A stretch of DNA of 64,000 nt from Polaribacter sp. Hel1_85 (GCF_000766795.1 NZ_JPDS01000001.1:439001-503000), one strand, 5' to 3'; shown: positions 28,951 through 36,831, numbered from the stretch's first letter. Notes: generated by a model not told the origin, from the letters alone. Program-made: numbers and translations.

Positions 28951-29674
28951 TGGTCTAAAAATTTTTATTGTTGAAGATATGGCAATATCTAGAGTCGCTT
29001 TAGAACAAATGCTTTTAAGAAATGATTATGAAGTAATTGGTTCTGCAGCAAAAGCAGAAAAGGCATGGGGAATATTACAAGAAACCGCAGTAGATTTAGT
29101 CTTATTGGATATTAATTTAGCAGGACCTAAAAATGGTATTTGGTTGGCACAACAAATACGTAAATATTTAAACGTACCTATTGTATTTTTAACAGCTTAT
29201 GGAGATCAGAAAACATTAAAAGGAGTTATAGAAACCAAACCAAATGGGTATTTAATGAAACCCTATCAAGAACCAACTTTAATAACAACTATTAGTATTG
29301 CAATTCAAAATTTTTTAGACAATCAAAAAGAGACAATTACTTCAGATTCAGGTACTATTTTAAATAATGTTATTTATATAAAAGATAAGCATATAAGAGT
29401 AAAACTAAAAATAGAAGATATTTTTTTTATAAAATCTGATGGAAATTATCTAGAGCTAAAATTAAAAGAAAAAACACATGTTGTAAGAAGTAAATTATCA
29501 GAATTTCAAAAATTACTACCCCCGACAGTTTTTCATCAAATCCATCAACGGTATATTATAAATAAGGAAAAAGTAGCTGTTTTAGGAAAAGATTTTGTCA
29601 CCATTAACAATGTAGATATACCTGTATCTCAAACTTATAAAAAAGAAATTGAAGCATTATTTTCCACTTTATAA
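28943..29674 (+). CDS. LytTR-family response regulator
   Basis: A 243-aa regulator: receiver domain (about 4-120) with phospho-Asp56 in VLLDINLAG, conserved Thr in FLTAYGD and Lys in LMKPY; then a LytTR DNA-binding domain (about 140-240: DIFFIKSDGNYLELKL, RSKLSEFQKLLP, FHQIHQRYIIN). It is coupled to the TPR kinase by an 8-bp gene overlap. LytTR dimers bind two direct half-sites about one and a half to two turns apart, which fits the repeated element in front of this operon and of both T9SS genes. Genuine partner of the preceding kinase. Confidence 0.94.
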   Translation: MYNGLKIFIVEDMAISRVALEQMLLRNDYEVIGSAAKAEKAWGILQETAVDLVLLDINLAGPKNGIWLAQQIRKYLNVPIVFLTAYGDQKTLKGVIETKPNGYLMKPYQEPTLITTISIAIQNFLDNQKETITSDSGTILNNVIYIKDKHIRVKLKIEDIFFIKSDGNYLELKLKEKTHVVRSKLSEFQKLLPPTVFHQIHQRYIINKEKVAVLGKDFVTINNVDIPVSQTYKKEIEALFSTL

Positions 29675-29712
29675 CTTTTTTTTACGTTCGTAAAGAAGAA
29701 AAAACAGCATAC

Positions 29713-29739
29713 TTCACAAAAAAGTAGGCATACATCACA
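29713..29739 (+). promoter_or_regulatory. copy C of the 21-bp-spaced direct repeat
   Basis: TTCACA at 29713 and ATCACA at 29734, 21 bp apart. The first twelve bases (ACTTCACAAAAA) equal those of copy A; a T-run with TTTTTG follows. It precedes the 1009-aa T9SS gene. Confidence 0.65.
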
Positions 29740-29794
29740 TATTTTTGGCTAGATTATTTTTACTATTTATTTTTAGTAACCAAAGCTAAAAACA

Positions 29795-32700
29795 ATGATA
29801 AAAAAAATAACTTTCGTATTCTTTTTACTAGTATCAATTACTGTTAATGCACAACAAGGCACACATTTAAATTTTGATGGTACAAACGATCAAGTAACTA
29901 TTGCTTATAACAGTGAATTCGATTTTACAACAGGAACTATAGAGACTTGGGTTCGCCCTCAATCAAGCGCCAATAATCAATGTTTTGCTGCTGTAAGAAA
30001 TGGTCTAGGTGCGGCTACAAGGTGGAGCTTGCATATTAATAACACTAATAATACCATTGGTATTTATAATGGAGCAGGTTTTTATACAATATCTACAACT
30101 ATTAATTCTGATGAATGGTACCATCTAGCATTTGTTATAACAAGTACTACTACAGAAGTTTTTAAAAATGGGGTTTCTGTAGGAACTATTGCAGCAGGAT
30201 TCAATACAACTTCTAATCCAAGTATTCCATTGATCATTGGTAGTACTAGTGATTCAGAATTTTTTTTAGGTGATATAGATGGTGTTAGAGTTTGGAAAGA
30301 CGCAAGAACAGCTTCAGAGATCTCTAGTAATAAAGATAATGAATTAGTAGGTACAGAAACGGATCTTGTAGCGTATTATAAATTTAATCAAGGAACACAT
30401 AATGCAGATAATACTAGTGTTACTACATTAACGGATGCTACTAGTAATAATTATAGCGGAACTTTAAGTGGGTTTACTTTAACAGGACTAACATCTAATT
30501 GGGTCTATGCTGAAACGAATCCGTTTATTGGTGGTACAATCCCACCAATTTTTGAAAATAGCACCCCATCAGCAGTAAGTATCACAGAAACAAGTTTTAC
30601 TTTAAACACAGATATTGATGAAGCAGGAAAAATTTATTATGTAGTATTAACAAATAATGCAACAGCACCAACACCTGCAGAGGTAAAAGCTGGTACAGGC
30701 AATCTTGGTTCTAGCGCAGTTGCTAGTGGTAGTGCAGAAGTAAGTTCAGCAGCTTTTACCAATGCTTTTAGTGTTACAGGCCTAACAGCAGGCGTAGCTT
30801 ATGATGTGTATGTGGTGGCTGAAGATGAAGTAAATCCACCAAACATACAAACTACAGTTACAAAAATAGAGGTAACTACAACGGGTATAGAGGGATATAT
30901 AAAACATGGTATTATAACTTTTTTGGCAAATAGAATTTTCTCAGGTGATTTAACCACTGAAGAATCATGTAATAATTCTGGTAGTGAAACCATTAATGGA
31001 ATTACTGCGAGTACTAATGATGATGGTTATTGGTGGCATACGGTGGAAAAATGCTTATCTCTAACTTCAACAACAACTGTTACTACTACTACTTTTTCTA
31101 GGGGTGTTAATGTAGCCAGTATAGAAATAAGTATTCCAGATACCTGGACTATTACTGCTTCAACAGGTGTTGCAATAACGCATACTGGTTCTGGAGTTAT
31201 ATTTTTAGGCTTCAACAATGTAACATCCTTTACTGTAACTGCAGCCAGTGGGATCAGTCCTAGTGAACGAATTAGTAATATAAGAATAGCAGATGATATT
31301 TGGACAGGTGCAACAGATACAAATTGGGCAACTACTACAAATTGGACTTCAGAGGCAATACCAACAACTACTAGTGATCTTTTAATACCAAATATAGCCA
31401 GAAAACCGATAATTAGTGCTAGTACAGGTGCGGTTGCAAATGAGATTACTATAGACGCTTCCTCTTCAGTAACTATAGAAAGTGGAGGTTCTTTAATTTT
31501 AGAGGGTACAGCTACTGTAAATGGAGATTTTATTTATAATGTAAATGCCCCAGATGATAAATGGCATTTAGTTTCTTCTCCTGTTACAGGAGAACAATAT
31601 GATGATACTTGGAACACCGCAAATAGTATTGCAACCAATCTACCAAATGAAGCCCTTGCACGGTATATAAATACAAGTGATGCAGATGGAGATTGGGTCT
31701 ATTTTCAAGATTCGGGTACAGCAACTACTTTTGGTTCTGGAACAGGGTATTCTCTAAAAAGAACAGGAACTGGTAACTATAGTTTTATGGGGACTTTTCC
31801 TGCACCACCAATAAACCCAACTATTACAGCCAATGATATTGGTGGAGCAAATCAAAACAGATGGACTTTAGTAGGTAATCCTTTTCCTGCTTATATAAAC
31901 ATTGCTACTTTTTTAGCAGCAAATACTACACCATTAACAGATACGCACGAAGCTATTTATATTTGGAATGCAAGTGCAAATGGAGGTGTAGGTGAATACC
32001 AATCATTAACAACGGGTCAAATTCATCCAGGTCAAGGGTTCTTTGTAAATGCGAATGTAGCTTCTACGTCTGTAACATTTACCAAAGCAATGCAGAGCCA
32101 TCAAGTAAGCTCTACTTTTTACAGAACTGTCAACCCAAAAATAATAGTAACACTTAATGATGGTTCTAGAACTAAGTCTACCGAAATTAATTACTTATCT
32201 GATAAAACTACTGGTTTAGACCCAAGGTTTGATATTGGAATATTTACAGGACAATCTTCTAGTTTTAATCTATATTCTCAATTGGTTAGCAATAACGAAG
32301 GAGTAAACTTTATGAAGCAGTCTTTACCAGATGCAAATTATGAAAACATGATTATTCCTATTGGTGTAAATGCAGCAACCGGTTTAGAGATTGCATTTTC
32401 TACAGAAGCTTTAAACTTACCAAATGATATAAAAGTTTTTTTAGAAGATAGGGAAACAAATACATTTACTCGTTTAGATGAAACAAATAGTACTTATAAA
32501 GTTACTTTAACAACAGCTTTAAACGGAATTGGAAGGTTTTATTTACACACTACTACAGGCAAAGCACTAAATATAGACACTAATTTTCCATTGCAAAACA
32601 TCAGCATTTATAAAACAGATGCTACTACTTTAAGAATAGCAGGATTACAAGGCAAACACGCTTCTATAAAAGTGTATACTATTCTCAGAGAAGTAGTATT

Positions 32701-32824
32701 GAATTCAACATTTCAAGCAAATGGTGTAAAAGATATTTCTTTACCAAAATTAACCACAGGTGTTTATCTAGTTGAGTTACAAACTGAAAAAGGAACATTG
32801 AACAAGAAAATAATTTTAGAATAA
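29795..32824 (+). CDS. LamG-domain secreted protein with T9SS type A sorting domain (1009 aa)
   Basis: Signal peptide at residues 1-19 (ITVNAQQG). Residues 22-200 form a LamG/concanavalin-like jelly roll (HLNFDGTNDQVTI, GTIETWVRP, DGVRVWKDART), a fold that binds glycans or proteins. A fibronectin-like region follows (about 250-360), then a domain like that of the 604-aa protein (TNWATTTNWTSEAIP, LLIPN, SGGSLILEG), and the type A sorting domain in the last 75 residues. The C-terminal part is paralogous to the protein at 24942. Adhesion or polymer binding at the cell surface is likely. Followed after 26 bp by the second peptide gene. Confidence 0.87.
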   Translation: MIKKITFVFFLLVSITVNAQQGTHLNFDGTNDQVTIAYNSEFDFTTGTIETWVRPQSSANNQCFAAVRNGLGAATRWSLHINNTNNTIGIYNGAGFYTISTTINSDEWYHLAFVITSTTTEVFKNGVSVGTIAAGFNTTSNPSIPLIIGSTSDSEFFLGDIDGVRVWKDARTASEISSNKDNELVGTETDLVAYYKFNQGTHNADNTSVTTLTDATSNNYSGTLSGFTLTGLTSNWVYAETNPFIGGTIPPIFENSTPSAVSITETSFTLNTDIDEAGKIYYVVLTNNATAPTPAEVKAGTGNLGSSAVASGSAEVSSAAFTNAFSVTGLTAGVAYDVYVVAEDEVNPPNIQTTVTKIEVTTTGIEGYIKHGIITFLANRIFSGDLTTEESCNNSGSETINGITASTNDDGYWWHTVEKCLSLTSTTTVTTTTFSRGVNVASIEISIPDTWTITASTGVAITHTGSGVIFLGFNNVTSFTVTAASGISPSERISNIRIADDIWTGATDTNWATTTNWTSEAIPTTTSDLLIPNIARKPIISASTGAVANEITIDASSSVTIESGGSLILEGTATVNGDFIYNVNAPDDKWHLVSSPVTGEQYDDTWNTANSIATNLPNEALARYINTSDADGDWVYFQDSGTATTFGSGTGYSLKRTGTGNYSFMGTFPAPPINPTITANDIGGANQNRWTLVGNPFPAYINIATFLAANTTPLTDTHEAIYIWNASANGGVGEYQSLTTGQIHPGQGFFVNANVASTSVTFTKAMQSHQVSSTFYRTVNPKIIVTLNDGSRTKSTEINYLSDKTTGLDPRFDIGIFTGQSSSFNLYSQLVSNNEGVNFMKQSLPDANYENMIIPIGVNAATGLEIAFSTEALNLPNDIKVFLEDRETNTFTRLDETNSTYKVTLTTALNGIGRFYLHTTTGKALNIDTNFPLQNISIYKTDATTLRIAGLQGKHASIKVYTILREVVLNSTFQANGVKDISLPKLTTGVYLVELQTEKGTLNKKIILE

Positions 32825-32850
32825 TACCGAGAATTAAAAGACATAACATC

Positions 32851-33030
32851 ATGAAGAATAAGGAAAAAAATACTCAAGATACAGCGCAAGAAATTTCTCG
32901 TAAAGATGCAATTAAAAAAATAGGGAATTATGGTAAATATGCTGCACTAACAGCTTTAGGAACATATTTAATTTTAAACCCTCAAAAAGCACAAGCTGCA
33001 AGCCCAGAAGCTCCTGGAGAAGGTTTTTAA
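32851..33030 (+). CDS. 59-aa exported peptide precursor, copy 2
   Basis: Paralogue of the gene at 26784. Same length and layout: polar N-terminus, SRKDAIKKIG Tat-like motif, hydrophobic core, AQA cleavage site, and the same ten-residue end ASPEAPGEGF. The differences are concentrated in residues 3-26; from KYAALTALG to the stop only one residue differs (Asn for Ser before PQKAQA). That the C-terminal end is fully kept suggests that it is the functional part. It lies 26 bp after the 1009-aa T9SS gene and ahead of the same kind of terminator. Confidence 0.75.
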   Translation: MKNKEKNTQDTAQEISRKDAIKKIGNYGKYAALTALGTYLILNPQKAQAASPEAPGEGF

Positions 33031-33089
33031 TTGATAAAAATTCATTCTAAAAGAAAATGAAATCCCCCCGCCCAGATTTCAATTATGTT

Positions 33090-33121
33090 AAAAGTCCAAT
33101 ATAGTATAATTGGGCTTTTTT
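33090..33121 (+). terminator. terminator of peptide gene, copy 2
   Basis: AAAAGTCCAAT with ATTGGGCTTTT and an 8-nt loop, then T. Same as at 27019. Confidence 0.85.
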
Positions 33122-33493
33122 CTGTGAGTTTTTTTTAAAAATGTATATAGTTTCTTTTGTCTTTTTTTCAAGTAATAAATAAGGAAAAAAAGACAGTTAT
33201 TTATTTAAGTACTATTCTTCTCGGTATGATTCCATGTTAATAAGTACCCAAAAAAGAGTCATTAATGGTAATTATTCATTTTTAAAAGTAGCTTTTTTTA
33301 AAAAACGTTGAAAACTTCAAGGGATTTGTGAATAAGTATCCTCTTGTATAGAAAAATAAAGGCCTTAATTTTACATCATAAAGATACAGCAGTTATGTCA
33401 AAAGCCTTGATACTGTTAGTTTTAGTTTACTAAACTAAACAAAAGTGCCTATAAACTGTTGATAACTTCATTCTTAAAAAACAAATGATGTCG
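33122..33493. other. non-coding AT-rich stretch before the HU-like gene leader
   Basis: I see no gene here. It contains two related lines, GTTGAAAACTT near 33307 and GTTGATAACTT near 33459, but no clear function. Confidence 0.4.
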
Positions 33494-33501
33494 TATCTTT
33501 G
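33494..33501 (+). promoter_or_regulatory. -7 box upstream of a long leader for the HU-like gene
   Basis: TATCTTTG matches TAnnTTTG. The next ORF start is 363 bp downstream, so the transcript would have an unusually long leader. Confidence 0.45.
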
Positions 33502-33515
33502 TAAAAAGCAAAAAA

Positions 33516-33545
33516 CCTTAAAAATGTTGTTTTAAGGCTTTTTTT
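33516..33545 (+). terminator. hairpin with T-run right after the -7 box (attenuator-like)
   Basis: CCTTAAAA-ATGTTG-TTTTAAGG is a perfect 8-bp stem followed by C and seven T. It starts only about 15 bp after the -7 box at 33494, so RNA from that promoter meets it at once. Confidence 0.6.
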
Positions 33546-33691
33546 AAAACGGTAACACTTTAAGAAGTGTGTAGTTTCATCTTGAGACCATAAAATTACA
33601 ATTCTTCTTAAAGCTTACCAAAAATAATTAGTTAATATTTTAAAGCAGTCCAACAAACTGCAATTTGGTAAGAACATGACTTAATTTTTTA

Positions 33692-33815
33692 GCGAAAACT
33701 CCTATAGGCATCACCCTTGCTTGTAGTTGAACTACACAAAAAACGTGTGTGGTTGGGCAAACTATTGCAGAGTTTTTAAAGCGTACCCAAAGAGGAAGTC
33801 CTTTATAACGCCTCT
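33692..33815 (+). ncRNA. structured leader region, possible cis-regulatory RNA
   Basis: This stretch is visibly richer in G+C than its surroundings and can form several helices: GCGAAAACTC with GAGTTTTT further down as a closing stem, an internal perfect hairpin TGTAGT-TGA-ACTACA (33722-33736), and AGAGG...CCTCT at 33791-33815. It ends 49 bp before the HU-like gene. I do not recognise an RNA family. Confidence 0.35.
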
Positions 33816-33863
33816 AAAAATAAAGATTATAAGAAGAATTTTAATTTTTAAATACAAAAGAAT

Positions 33864-34235
33864 ATGAGTATTCAATTCAAAATAATACCGAGGAAAAACC
33901 CTCAAGATTTTACAGCAACGCCAAAATATTATGCGGCTGTAAAAGCCAACGGAAGTGTAGACTTCGAATCTTTAGCAGAAATGATTTCTGAGCAATGTAC
34001 GGTAACAGACACCGATTGTTTGGCAGTACTAAACGTGTTAGAAAAAAACATTGTGAGAGAACTCAAAGAAGGACGCATTGTTCGTTTGGGGAAATTAGGG
34101 AATTTTCAAGTAGGCTTAAGTTCGGAAGGCTTTGATACAGAAGCAGAAGTAACTGCAAGTGCTGTTACTAAATCTCGAATTCTGTTTCGTCCTGCTGAAT
34201 TATTACAAACCTTGTCTTTTCAGAAAGCGAGTTAG
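33864..34235 (+). CDS. HU-like DNA-binding protein of Bacteroidota type
   Basis: A 123-aa protein of the HU/IHF-related group found in Bacteroidota. The N-terminal MSIQFKIIPRKNPQDF and the TPKYYAAVKANGSVDFESLAEMIS segment are the variant opening of this family; the body keeps the HU dimer helices and the GRIVRLGKLGNFQVGLSS strand with the DNA-arm region after it. Acts as a nucleoid or phage/mobile-element-linked DNA-bending protein. It stands alone, with an unusually long structured leader and an IS110 element immediately downstream. Confidence 0.85.
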   Translation: MSIQFKIIPRKNPQDFTATPKYYAAVKANGSVDFESLAEMISEQCTVTDTDCLAVLNVLEKNIVRELKEGRIVRLGKLGNFQVGLSSEGFDTEAEVTASAVTKSRILFRPAELLQTLSFQKAS

Positions 34236-34334
34236 TCTAAGAAGCGGTCTTTGTTTCGGTTGTCATCCTATGTTTGTAAAATATAATAATCTGTTTTAAA
34301 AAAGTTTAAATTAGATTTAATATTTAACAAGAAA

Positions 34335-34414
34335 AGTAAGGGTAAAGGAAAAGATTATAGTCCGTCATTTGTCATTAAAGACCGTTCGCAATGCTAATCA
34401 CTTTACCTCTTACT
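34335..34414 (+). ncRNA. long hairpin upstream of the IS110 transposase (bridge-RNA candidate)
   Basis: AGTAAGGGTAAAG (34335-34347) pairs with CTTTACCTCTTACT (34401-34414) with one bulged base, and the stem continues inward with GATTA (34353-34357) and TAATC (34395-34399). The apical part of about 37 nt is free for loops. IS110 elements of the IS110 group carry a bridge RNA in the non-coding region before the recombinase gene; this hairpin lies there. Homology was not tested. Confidence 0.4.
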
Positions 34415-34426
34415 ACATAAACTTGA

Positions 34427-35517
34427 ACAGATCATTAGACGTCTAAGTCTGTATTTAGGATTGATAAGTAAATGTAGTAATTTTTCTATAAAAACATTTG
34501 ATATGAGTAAAATTATAGGAATTGATATTAGTAAGCAAACCTTTGATGTTTCTTATTTAGAAAAAGATAAATGGATACACAAAATTTTTAAAAATCAAAA
34601 TAGAGGATTTGAGCAATTTACTAAATTGATTGGTACATCAGACTGGATTGTAATGGAGGCTAGTGGTCCTTATTATGTTCAGTTAGCAACTTTTTTACAT
34701 GCATCTAATTTTAATGTATGTGTATTAAATCCATTGATAATTAGAAGATATAGTCAAACAAGATTATATAGAGCAAAAACGGATAAAAAAGACGCAAAGA
34801 CAATTGCCGAATATGGTGCTCAATATGAGTTAAAAAGATGGTGCCCAGAGAGTAAACCTAGTATAGAGATTAAACAACTTTACACAGCTTTAGAATTACT
34901 AAAAAAACAAAAACATCAAACAAAAAGACAACTAGAATCCTTTGAAGTAACAGGTTTGTTGAGTCCTGATCTTAGAAAAGAATTAAAACAAGTACTAATA
35001 TTATTAATAAGACGCATAGATAAGTTTGAGAAAAAGATAGAGCAAATAGGGAAATTAGCCTATAAAGACACGGTCGAAAGAATAAAAACAATTCCAGGGA
35101 TCGGGCTGAAAACGGCTATTATGATGAGTGTTATTACAGACAATTTTACAAAATTTGAAAATTATAAACAACTCACAGCTTTTGTAGGTTTTAGCCCAAG
35201 ATTATATCAATCAGGAACAAGTGTAAAGGGAAAGGGACATATTTGTAAAATGGGAAAACCACAAATTAGAAAGTTATTATACTTGTGTTCTTGGTCTGCA
35301 AAAAGAGTGAATAAAACGTGTATGGAAATGTATAAGAGACTAAAAGAAAAAGGAAAACCCGAGAGAGTTATTAAAATCGCAATAGCAAATAAGTTAATAA
35401 AACAGATTTTTGCTATCGCAAAAAACAAAAAATATTACAATGAAAACCATCAAAGTTTATATTGCATAAATTAAAAAAAAAATAACTAAAAATAATAGTT
35501 TTTTAACACAGATCATT
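34427..35517 (+). mobile_element. IS110-family insertion sequence (approximate limits)
   Basis: The only ORF is an IS110-type transposase. ACAGATCATT occurs at 34427-34436 and again at 35508-35517, bracketing the gene, so these may be the element/target boundaries; IS110 elements do not make normal target duplications and lack strong terminal inverted repeats, so ends are hard to fix. If the hairpin at 34335-34414 is the bridge RNA, the left end must lie further upstream, before 34335. Confidence 0.55.
34503..35474 (+). CDS. IS110-family transposase (DEDD recombinase)
   Basis: A 323-aa recombinase. The N-terminal RuvC-like DEDD domain has Asp8 (GIDISK), the Glu of VMEASGPYY, and KTDKKDAKTIAEY for the last two acids. 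The C-terminal Transposase_20 part has IKTIPGIGLKTA and FVGFSPRLYQSGTSVKGKG with the expected nucleophilic Ser. The frame is intact, so the element may be active. I start at the ATG at 34503 (MSKIIGIDISK); an upstream TTG in the same frame adds 14 unlike residues. Inserted between the HU-like gene and a hairpin terminator. Confidence 0.93.
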   Translation: MSKIIGIDISKQTFDVSYLEKDKWIHKIFKNQNRGFEQFTKLIGTSDWIVMEASGPYYVQLATFLHASNFNVCVLNPLIIRRYSQTRLYRAKTDKKDAKTIAEYGAQYELKRWCPESKPSIEIKQLYTALELLKKQKHQTKRQLESFEVTGLLSPDLRKELKQVLILLIRRIDKFEKKIEQIGKLAYKDTVERIKTIPGIGLKTAIMMSVITDNFTKFENYKQLTAFVGFSPRLYQSGTSVKGKGHICKMGKPQIRKLLYLCSWSAKRVNKTCMEMYKRLKEKGKPERVIKIAIANKLIKQIFAIAKNKKYYNENHQSLYCIN

Positions 35518-35564
35518 CCGAAATGAGGTACGATTGAGGAATCTCAATTATTTTAATGATATCA

Positions 35565-35598
35565 AACCTCAATAACCCCGTGTTATTGAGGTTTTTTT
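35565..35598 (+). terminator. strong terminator downstream of the IS110 element
   Basis: AACCTCAATAA and TTATTGAGGTT form a perfect 11-bp stem with loop CCCCGTG, followed by T. A related small palindrome (ATTGAG-GAAT-CTCAAT, 35533-35548) lies just before. It could be the original terminator of the HU-like gene, now cut off by the IS. Confidence 0.85.
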
Positions 35599-35636
35599 AT
35601 GCCTTTTTGTTGCTTTTTAGTCAAAATTGCGAACGC

Positions 35637-35682
35637 ATGCAACTTGTATCGCGTACGGATGCAATGCAAATTGCATACGGAT
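35637..35682. repeat. short imperfect tandem repeat with ACGGAT ends
   Basis: Two units of about 24 bp, ATGCAACTTGTATCGCGTAC+GGAT and ATGCAATGCAAATTGCATAC+GGAT, overlap by two bases. It stands out as GC-rich in AT-rich DNA. Confidence 0.5.
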
Positions 35683-36038
35683 GGCGTAAAAGTTGCCTCC
35701 TAATGTGATTCTCAAATCGTTATTGTGACGCTTTTTGCTAGGAATTAAGCAAAAAAGACGTGGTAATCTCATCATTTTATTCTAAATCATCAAAAAGATT
35801 GCTTTATTAGGTACTAAACCGAGTTGAGGACAAGCGCAATGAGGGTTAAAAAATACCCACTTATCAACAAAACGGACGAGTTATCAACTAAAAATACCCT
35901 ATACAACCTGTATACTGAGCGCGTTAGCCTGCCACTTCTATATTTCCGTTACATTTCCCACTTTTTTCCTTCTATAATAGGTGAAAGATTGCTACATTTA
36001 GTCTTCAAAAAAAAAATGCAAAACCAATCTTATTTAGA

Positions 36039-36296
36039 ATGTCAGAAGACCATAAAAAAATACTAGAGTCACAACTTTGGGGAATTGCCAATTTATTACG
36101 CGGAAAAATAAGCGCAGACGATTATCGTGATTATATCCTTGGATTTATTTTCTACAAATACCTTTCTGAAAAACAATTATTATATGCCAACGAGTTATTG
36201 GTTGGTGAAAAAGTAACTGACTTTAAAAAAGTAACAGATAAAGACACTTTAGAAGCCATTAGAGAAGAATCGCCTATTAGCAGAAGGTATTCTTAA
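36039..36296 (+). pseudogene. hsdM: type I restriction methyltransferase HsdM, N-terminal fragment
   Basis: Only the first about 75 residues of HsdM remain: KILESQLWGIANLLRGKISA and DYRDYILGFIFYKYLSEKQ are the signature of the N-terminal helical domain that contacts HsdS. The catalytic SAM/NPPF part is missing. After EAIREE the frame changes to unlike sequence and stops. In the other frames the DNA reads as the end of a different gene (36274-36448), so a deletion joined the two. No hsdS or hsdR is present in the window. Confidence 0.85.
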
Positions 36297-36448
36297 AAGA
36301 AGATAATGATATGTATGTTTTTCAGCAGGATTACATCTTTAATTCTCCAAGTGCTGCTGCTGCAACAATTTTAGGACGCTCTACTAATGGTTGGACAAAG
36401 TGGAAAGACAAAGAAGGTAAAACGTTAGATGAATTAAAAAGGAAGTAA
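36274..36448 (+). pseudogene. DUF4357 domain remnant, C-terminal end of a lost gene
   Basis: Read across frames with one slip at AAAA (36295-36298), it gives LLAEGIL, then EDNDMYVFQQDYIFNSPSAA, ATILGRSTNGWTKWKD, and GKTLDELKRK before a stop. This is the DUF4357 domain found at the C-terminus of GIY-YIG-type and restriction-associated proteins. There is no start or upstream domain. It is joined directly to the hsdM fragment. Confidence 0.7.
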
Positions 36449-36489
36449 AAAAATAAAAAAAGAAAAGTAATAATAAAAAATATCCCCCT

Positions 36490-36831
36490 ATGCAAAAAGT
36501 AATTACTCGCACAAACTTAAGTACCTTAAATGACCAACAACGAAAAGCAGTACTTTCATCAGAAAAAAGAATTTTAGTATTAGCAGATGCTGGCTCTGGA
36601 AAAACAAATACTTTACTTCAAAAAATAAACTACTTAATAAATGATGAGCAAGCAGATTCTAAAAGTATTCTAGCCATCACTTTTACAAAAAATGCGGCTA
36701 ATGAAATGGTAGACCGTATGATTTTATCTGCGGATAAAACAGGGTTCTACAAAAAGGTATTAGAAACCAGTGGTAATAAGCCAAAAGAAATAGCTAAAGA
36801 AAGAAAAATCATTAGGTTATTCTGCTTGTAA
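36490..36831 (+). pseudogene. UvrD/Rep-type helicase, N-terminal fragment
   Basis: The first about 95 residues of a superfamily 1 helicase: LNDQQRKAVLSSEKRILVLA, Walker A ADAGSGKTNTLL and motif Ia ITFTKNAANEMVDRM. Everything beyond motif Ia is gone: the frame runs out after KEIAKERK and reaches a stop. Full-length relatives are 600-900 aa. The DNA that follows reads in another frame as the tail of an unrelated protein. One of a tandem pair of 5'/3' gene chimeras here. Confidence 0.85.

Larger units (their letters stand above)
32603..33121 (+). repeat. copy 2 of the long duplicated tract
   Basis: Near-identical to 26534-27050, covering sorting domain, gap, peptide gene and terminator. Small differences include GGAAAACAAGTA versus AGAGAAGTAGTA within the sorting domain. 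Confidence 0.85.
35475..36038. other. non-coding region right of the IS110 gene
   Basis: Holds a perfect terminator (35565-35598), a short imperfect tandem repeat (35637-35682) and AT-rich DNA. The frame at 35824-36066 has unlikely composition and overlaps the hsdM start, so I do not call it. A possible -7 for hsdM (TACATTTA) lies near 35993. Confidence 0.45.

Noticed and set aside
34461..34502. Upstream TTG start for the IS110 transposase
   Set aside because: The 14 added residues are not family-like; MSKIIGIDISK at 34503 is the standard start.
35824..36066. 80-aa frame before hsdM
   Set aside because: No family resemblance, overlaps the hsdM start in another frame and covers its probable promoter.
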